From Ottelia alismoides (lineage: Eukaryota > Streptophyta > Magnoliopsida > Alismatales > Hydrocharitaceae): a stretch of 64,000 nucleotides of DNA. Location of the stretch: NCBI GenBank assembly GCA_037367405.1, contig JAZKJV010008870.1:1-64000 (forward strand). The letters run 5' to 3'. Positions 63,233-64,000 of this stretch are shown piece after piece; positions within the stretch are counted from its first letter, which is position 1, and each line of letters opens with the position of its first letter. Under the pieces are notes generated by a model, which saw only the letters and a list, made by a program, of their open reading frames with translations, was not told the DNA's origin and made no database searches. The position numbers and the translations under genes are program-made.

Positions 63233-64000
63233 AAATCCCCGTCAATTACAAATTTGCAGGGAAAAAGAGGGAAACAGTCGAAATGGACGGCTGCTGATGT
63301 ACCACAAACACAACCAGATCTCGAAGCTCGTGTACGAAACCACCAGCAATTGCCTGATCCATGCAAACGCAATGCACGGTCCAGTGTGCCCCCTCCGTAC
63401 CACTAGTCAGCATTCATTCATTCCTTGTCTCGCGATTTTCTGTATATATGTATATCCTGTTTTGATGCCGTGATCTGCTTAAAGAGAGTGGATGCAGTCG
63501 TTATCATCCATCCCAAGTTGATTATTCTGACAGCTTCCTCCCAAGTTGGTTGGTATCCTGCATCCTCCTACCATCTGCTTTGCACCCCTCACCTAACCAA
63601 GAAATGGGATTATCAGAATATGGTTTAGCAGAATTGCTTCAACTAAAATTCCTTTTTCTGCAGTACACAGAAACTGCACTGTAGAAAAAAGCTGAAAAAA
63701 TGAATAATATGTAATTTCGTCCTCCATCAATAAAATATGATTCATATTCCTCAGTTCTGACGAGAAAAGGATAAGACAGAGAACGTCTAAACCATCAAAT
63801 GACTTTTCATATGCATGTGATTTTTTAGTACATGTATATTTTAGAGATGGAAACAGATGCAGTGCACCGTACGTTAGCAACGGCTAGAAATATGTGAGCG
63901 TGAAGAAGAGGTGTGGTAGTGGTGGTCACTTTCACAGCAACAGATAGGAAGAGCCTACATAATTTCATGTATCACACTCAAACACCCCTTCCCGTCCTTT
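63233..64000. other. Unassigned sequence
   Basis: Short frames on both strands (63194-63406, 63425-63628, 63593-63880) without a domain. Nothing else recognised. Confidence 0.3.

Overview
The window reads as plant nuclear DNA from a repeat-rich angiosperm chromosome. The grounds are plant-type Ty3/Gypsy (Athila/Tat-like) and Ty1/Copia LTR retrotransposons, a PIF/Harbinger transposon with short GT-AG introns, hAT, MULE, CACTA and Tourist-like elements, a tRNA-derived SINE, and a remnant of the plant-specific TIR/NB-ARC/TPR ('TNP') family. I could not assign a species. I found no intact host gene: almost everything recognisable is a mobile element, its debris, or a pseudogene.

Layout. 1-5.4 kb: a minus-strand Gypsy gag remnant, a poorly explained leader/LTR region, and a Gypsy LTR whose outer edge (5394) abuts a decayed plus-strand Copia RT/RNase H (5.4-7 kb). 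7.3-10.5 kb: AT-rich with nothing recognised. 10.86-13.77 kb: full-length but frameshifted TNP pseudogene. 14.8-17 kb: Copia fragments. 17-19.9 kb: 3' end of a non-autonomous Gypsy element. 20.4-25.4 kb: CACTA terminus, two Tourist-like MITEs, a miniature LTR element (TRIM), the tail of a plant reverse-transcriptase family, and a SINE with a 17-bp target-site duplication.

26-38.9 kb: a nested pair. An older Gypsy LTR is interrupted by a roughly 9.2-kb Gypsy element with a 3.26-kb 5' LTR, a tRNA-Asp-type primer site, one long Gag ORF (655 aa) and no pol. Its 3' LTR is cut to 186 bp and is followed by a 57-bp copy of its own left flank. 39.5-46.1 kb: LTR fragments, a MULE-type foldback element with a 9-bp TSD, and a young non-autonomous Copia-type element (41665-44492; 317-bp LTRs with one difference; TSD CTTAC). 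47-48.1 kb: a cluster of foldback MITEs. 49009-51925: a second young member of the same Copia-type family (TSD ATTAT).

52.8-62.9 kb: layered DNA transposons. A hAT relic was partly duplicated as a tandem segment ending in (GT)n. One copy's GT tract received a second hAT-like element. The other copy received a 5.95-kb PIF/Harbinger element (55701-61652; 22-bp TIRs with one mismatch; TSD CTG). That element carries a Myb/SANT-like gene, a DDE transposase gene with a complete catalytic triad, and an additional GRF-zinc-finger/coiled-coil ORF, all on the plus strand. Each carries at least one frame break. Two foldback elements and a small MITE follow.

The items most worth a second look are the three-ORF Harbinger, the anomalous 57-bp flank duplication at the gag-only Gypsy, the conserved hairpins in the non-coding 3' part of that Gypsy family, and the paired young Copia-type elements with unlike GC-rich leaders. 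Mismatch counts and boundaries were read by eye.
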